Below are positions 30,346 to 33,360 of a stretch of DNA of 33,360 nucleotides, in pieces. The DNA comes from Chara braunii. Its lineage: Eukaryota; Streptophyta; Charophyceae; Charales; Characeae. The DNA lies in assembly GCA_003427395.1 (NCBI GenBank), contig BFEA01000046.1, positions 1,366,573 to 1,399,932 on the forward strand. The letters run 5' to 3'. The position numbers were made by a program, and so were the translations under genes. The notes beneath the pieces were generated by a model, which was not told where the DNA came from, searched no databases, and worked only from the letters and a program-made list of their open reading frames with translations. Within the stretch, counting starts at the first letter, position 1. Each line of letters begins with the position of its first letter.

Positions 30346-33190
30346 AAATTCAGCCTTGGGTTGAATTGGTCAAACGCATGCAAAATACCTTTCTCCCGCC
30401 TTCCCCTTGTTTCATTTTCTTAATTCAAACAGATCAAATATTTGACTTTCACACATAATTCATTCCTTTCAGTTCGCAGTGGTTCAAGAAATAAAGCACA
30501 AACAATATAAAGTCAAAAAATAGTCTTTATCATAGTCCGACTTAGAAAAAGGTAGTAGATTTAGAGGAATACAGGATCACACGAGTAAAGGGAGATTATA
30601 CCTGAGTGTTCCCTGCCTCCAGAAGCCCGCCTGGACTCCGGCAGAGCTCCCGCAATCGGTGGGGCGAACCTCCCACAGAGGCCTTGGCACGGGGTCGGGA
30701 CCGGTAGGTCACGACATAAGTCTTGTCCATTGAGAGGCAGTATACCGCAGAATTGTGCACGACAGAGAAAACCGGAGGCAAGTATACCGCAGAATTGTGC
30801 ACAGTGAACCTCCCACATAGGCCTTGGCACGGATTACGAGTTTCAATCCCGCCTGCCGCCTTCCTCTCGGAACCAATCAGACTAAATTTAGAGTAAGAAG
30901 GCCAGAAGTAGGGGTCATGAAGTCTCTCAGATACAAGGGAAGTGCTCTCAAACTCGCGGGAGAGGACCTTGTTATCTTCAATCGTCTGAGGGCCCCACAA
31001 TGGTGGCCAATGAAACGCAGCAAAGATCCTCACCTAACGACCATAGGGCAGAATATCAGCCCCTGAATGCCCTCCAAGTAAGCAGCGACCCTCCTCTAAC
31101 CAAACAGTAGATGCGCAATGTAGAAGGGTTGTGTTCAAATAAAGCACACTCTCGTGATCTATCCGAGGCGCAGGTCAAGCTCGCCAATACTTCAATTAAC
31201 ACAACTATGCACACAATAGATGTGCGTGGTAGTCAATCAAAAATGGCAATGCACAACGTTGCACATCGCCGCACCGCCGCTGTGTGTAGTAGTAGTGCCC
31301 TTAATACAGGGACCGATTGTTGCAGTAGACCGACAATTTCCTCGAGCAGCACTCCCCTGTGCGATTCAACAGTGTGCTTTGCCTAACCGAGTAGTCGCAG
31401 ATCACCAACCTCTGGGAGCCCGTCTAATTTGCAACAACAACCCCCTTTTTAAGTCCTCAGTGCCTTCCTTCTCATAAAAAAATGTGGTCATGTAGTTTAG
31501 GAAGGCTGCGTATGCATAGAGCATACCCATGTGCTCTGTTCGAGCTGCAACGAAACTCAACAACACATCAACAAGCACAACTTTGCATGCAGTAGCACCA
31601 CGTTGGAGTAATATATAACGCAAGACATAGTAAGGGACAGTGTTGCGCTCAGCGAGTGTATGGCAAAAGTGCACATTGTACCACAAAAAGAACTGAACAT
31701 AATACAGGGTACACAGCCAGACAGCGTCGTACAACAGTAAGCACAACAAACACACAGCAATTGTCGTGTAGCAACGATAGACCTCCGTGCTTTCTCCCTA
31801 GCCGATCATTAGCAGCAACGTCGCTACTCGAAATACTCAGCAGTATCATCGACCTTGACTGCAGCACTGCAACATCTCCGTTGAAGGTCGACTTGGCAAC
31901 GACTTCAAGACCAGGCCGCAACAGCAGCCACCGTGGTTTAGGCAGAGTCCTCTTAGCCTGTAACCATTACAAGGATCCGATGAGTTTACAACGAGGACTG
32001 ATAAATCATGCTCTCTCTCAGTCTGTGCCTAAATTAGAACCCAAAATCAACTGAGTTTTTGCCCTTCTTTTTTTCGCGAGTCTTCGACTTTAAAAGCAAC
32101 GGTAGGCGTCGGTAGCTAGCCCAGCAACACCAGTTCAGAACCCAACGACTCGGAGTATTAGTCGGTGACACAGTAAATGCAACGCTTCGTACTTTATCCG
32201 AAATCGAAGCAAAAAAAACTGCGAATTGGAGTAGAATACTGTGTGCACAACAACTACGCATAGTAATCGGCACAGTAACTGTGTACGGTACCAAACGCAT
32301 ACGCCATAGTCCCTCACGACAAGCTCGGCGATACCTAATGCAAAAACCCAGCAACTTGCGACATAAACCAAACACAATCAAAGTGATATACAGTAGCGCA
32401 ACAACCAACAACTCGTGGCTAAGTCAACTAGTAGTCGTAGAAGTAAACTTGGTCAAAACCACTTATAGTTCTTAGCAGCTCGTTTCAGCAATACTAGCCA
32501 AAGAACCATTAATCAATCATATCCTCAGTCTCATTCAACAACTCCAACCCAAAATGGCATGTTTGTTTCAAAGATTAACTGACTAAATTTCCCACAGTGG
32601 CCGCGGAAACAAACTGCTTTCCTAATACCGCCAACTATGCTTAAAGTCGTAGTCAACGATTCTATTGACGGAGGAGGGAAGAAAAAGCTTAACAGGCTTC
32701 AAACGTAGGTAAATGCACCGATATTCAGTTCACTAACACTGTAGATACCAAGAAACTGCGGTGTTGAATGCCAGAATGGATACGAATAGCAAAATGCCCA
32801 GCAACAACGAATTTTGGGGTGGGCGGATAGCCACCTTATAAAAACAACAATACTGATTACGACCACCAGCAGGGTACTGACGAGGTCTGGTACAAGGGCT
32901 TCTACCGAAAATAATGCGCCAATGGATCTTTCACTATATCGTGGAAAGATGCAGCTAGTGAAGTAGGGAGCGATTACATCATTGACAGGATGAGCTAAGC
33001 CGGAATGAATTTCCTGCTAGAATACGGTCAAATACGCCGCTTTCCAGTAATGCTTTGCAGAGAGATAGCGGGAGGCTACTTCCTCTGTCTCGGTTCAGTT
33101 ACTCGTTTCTCCCCACTCTGCCCTGACATTCAATCCTAACGCTGGCTTCACTCCACTTCCATTATTTAGGATTAGCAACGCACCGATCAA
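30346..33190. other. No supported gene
   Basis: Several medium frames exist on both strands (for example 31111-31386 plus, 32411-32034 minus), but none has a motif, repeat structure or splice context that I trust. The only structure noted is the nested direct repeat at 30666-30832. Confidence 0.45.
30666..30832. repeat. Nested direct repeats, order X-Y-Y-X
   Basis: X (GAACCTCCCACAGAGGCC..., 27 bp) is at 30666-30692 and 30806-30832, with 26 of 27 identical. Between them Y (GTATACCGCAGAATTGTGCA..., 21 bp) occurs exactly at 30740-30760 and 30782-30802. Confidence 0.75.
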
Positions 33191-33191
33191 T

Positions 33192-33253
33192 AGGTAAGTT
33201 TCCAACCTCGCGTCTCTCCCACGCTACTGTTCTGGCCATCTCGCCAGGTAAGT
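33192..33253 (+). other. Two consensus 5' splice sites 54 bp apart
   Basis: AG|GTAAGTT with GT at 33194 and CAG|GTAAGT with GT at 33248 are both strong donor consensus matches on plus. The second is followed at once by a T-rich and CT-rich tract. The 54-bp spacing would preserve frame if both are used. The exon would lie mostly before 33190, but I could not recognise its reading frame. Confidence 0.3.
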
Positions 33254-33269
33254 CTCCTCTTCCTTTTTT

Positions 33270-33274
<5 letters not shown>

Positions 33275-33360
<86 letters not shown>
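33275..33360. repeat. (CT)n microsatellite running off the window
   Basis: Preceded by a T run (33264-33274) and interrupted once by an extra T near 33332. It continues to the last base. Confidence 0.9.

Noticed and set aside
31111-32475. Overlapping frames on both strands of the right-hand region
   Set aside because: No family motif, no consistent frame and no splice signals that link them.

Overview
This is a eukaryotic nuclear contig dominated by decayed retrotransposons and low-complexity DNA. The signs are spliceosomal splice sites with long polypyrimidine tracts, a piece of U6 snRNA, tRNA-headed retroposons, LINE and Ty3/gypsy coding remains full of stops, and long CT, CA, GAA and GGA microsatellites. 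The Ty3/gypsy polyprotein and LINE styles resemble those I associate with the green lineage, and in particular charophyte algae such as Chara. That is recollection and inference, not a database result. There is no bacterial-type gene organisation.

Layout. 1-3300 holds no convincing gene. It has an acidic/GAG repeat patch (791-1020), an antisense U6 snRNA fragment with an internal duplication (1838-1932) inside a small degenerate array (1825-2140), and an 87-bp tandem duplication (2741-2890). 3330-4925 (minus) is the only candidate host gene: a large open exon encoding a membrane-anchored or secreted low-complexity protein, followed by a duplicated 45-nt cassette exon. 5100-9300 is microsatellite-rich with no supported gene and two tRNA-like repeats. 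9353-19613 is a stack of retroposons. It contains a ~0.5-kb tRNA-SINE (plus), a ~1.17-kb tRNA-headed element with three B-box-like motifs (minus), a 5'-truncated LINE 3' end (11650-12301, minus) and a ~7.27-kb LINE (12333-19602, minus) with ORF1 and ORF2. Each has a candidate target-site duplication. 19909-21768 is the ORF1 of a second, more decayed LINE. 22491-26732 (minus) is a broken Ty3/gypsy element with primer-binding site, gag, protease and part of the reverse transcriptase. 26733-29000 is unassigned, perhaps partly LTR. 29066-30345 is an array of 17 short hairpin-forming repeats. 30350-33360 has no supported gene and ends in a CT microsatellite.

How it fits together. No mobile element looks active. 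The LINE ORF2 has frameshifts, stops and altered catalytic motifs, and the gypsy polyprotein has several stops, a small frame-breaking duplication and no recognisable RNase H or integrase. The LINE also carries an assembly error: a 38-bp Nextera mate-pair junction adapter at 14044-14081, flanked by two near-identical 173-bp copies. Gene models across it would encode adapter peptide. The most interesting biology is the 29066-30345 array, where stem changes are coupled in three units, the long multi-B-box tRNA retroposon, and the cassette-exon duplication.
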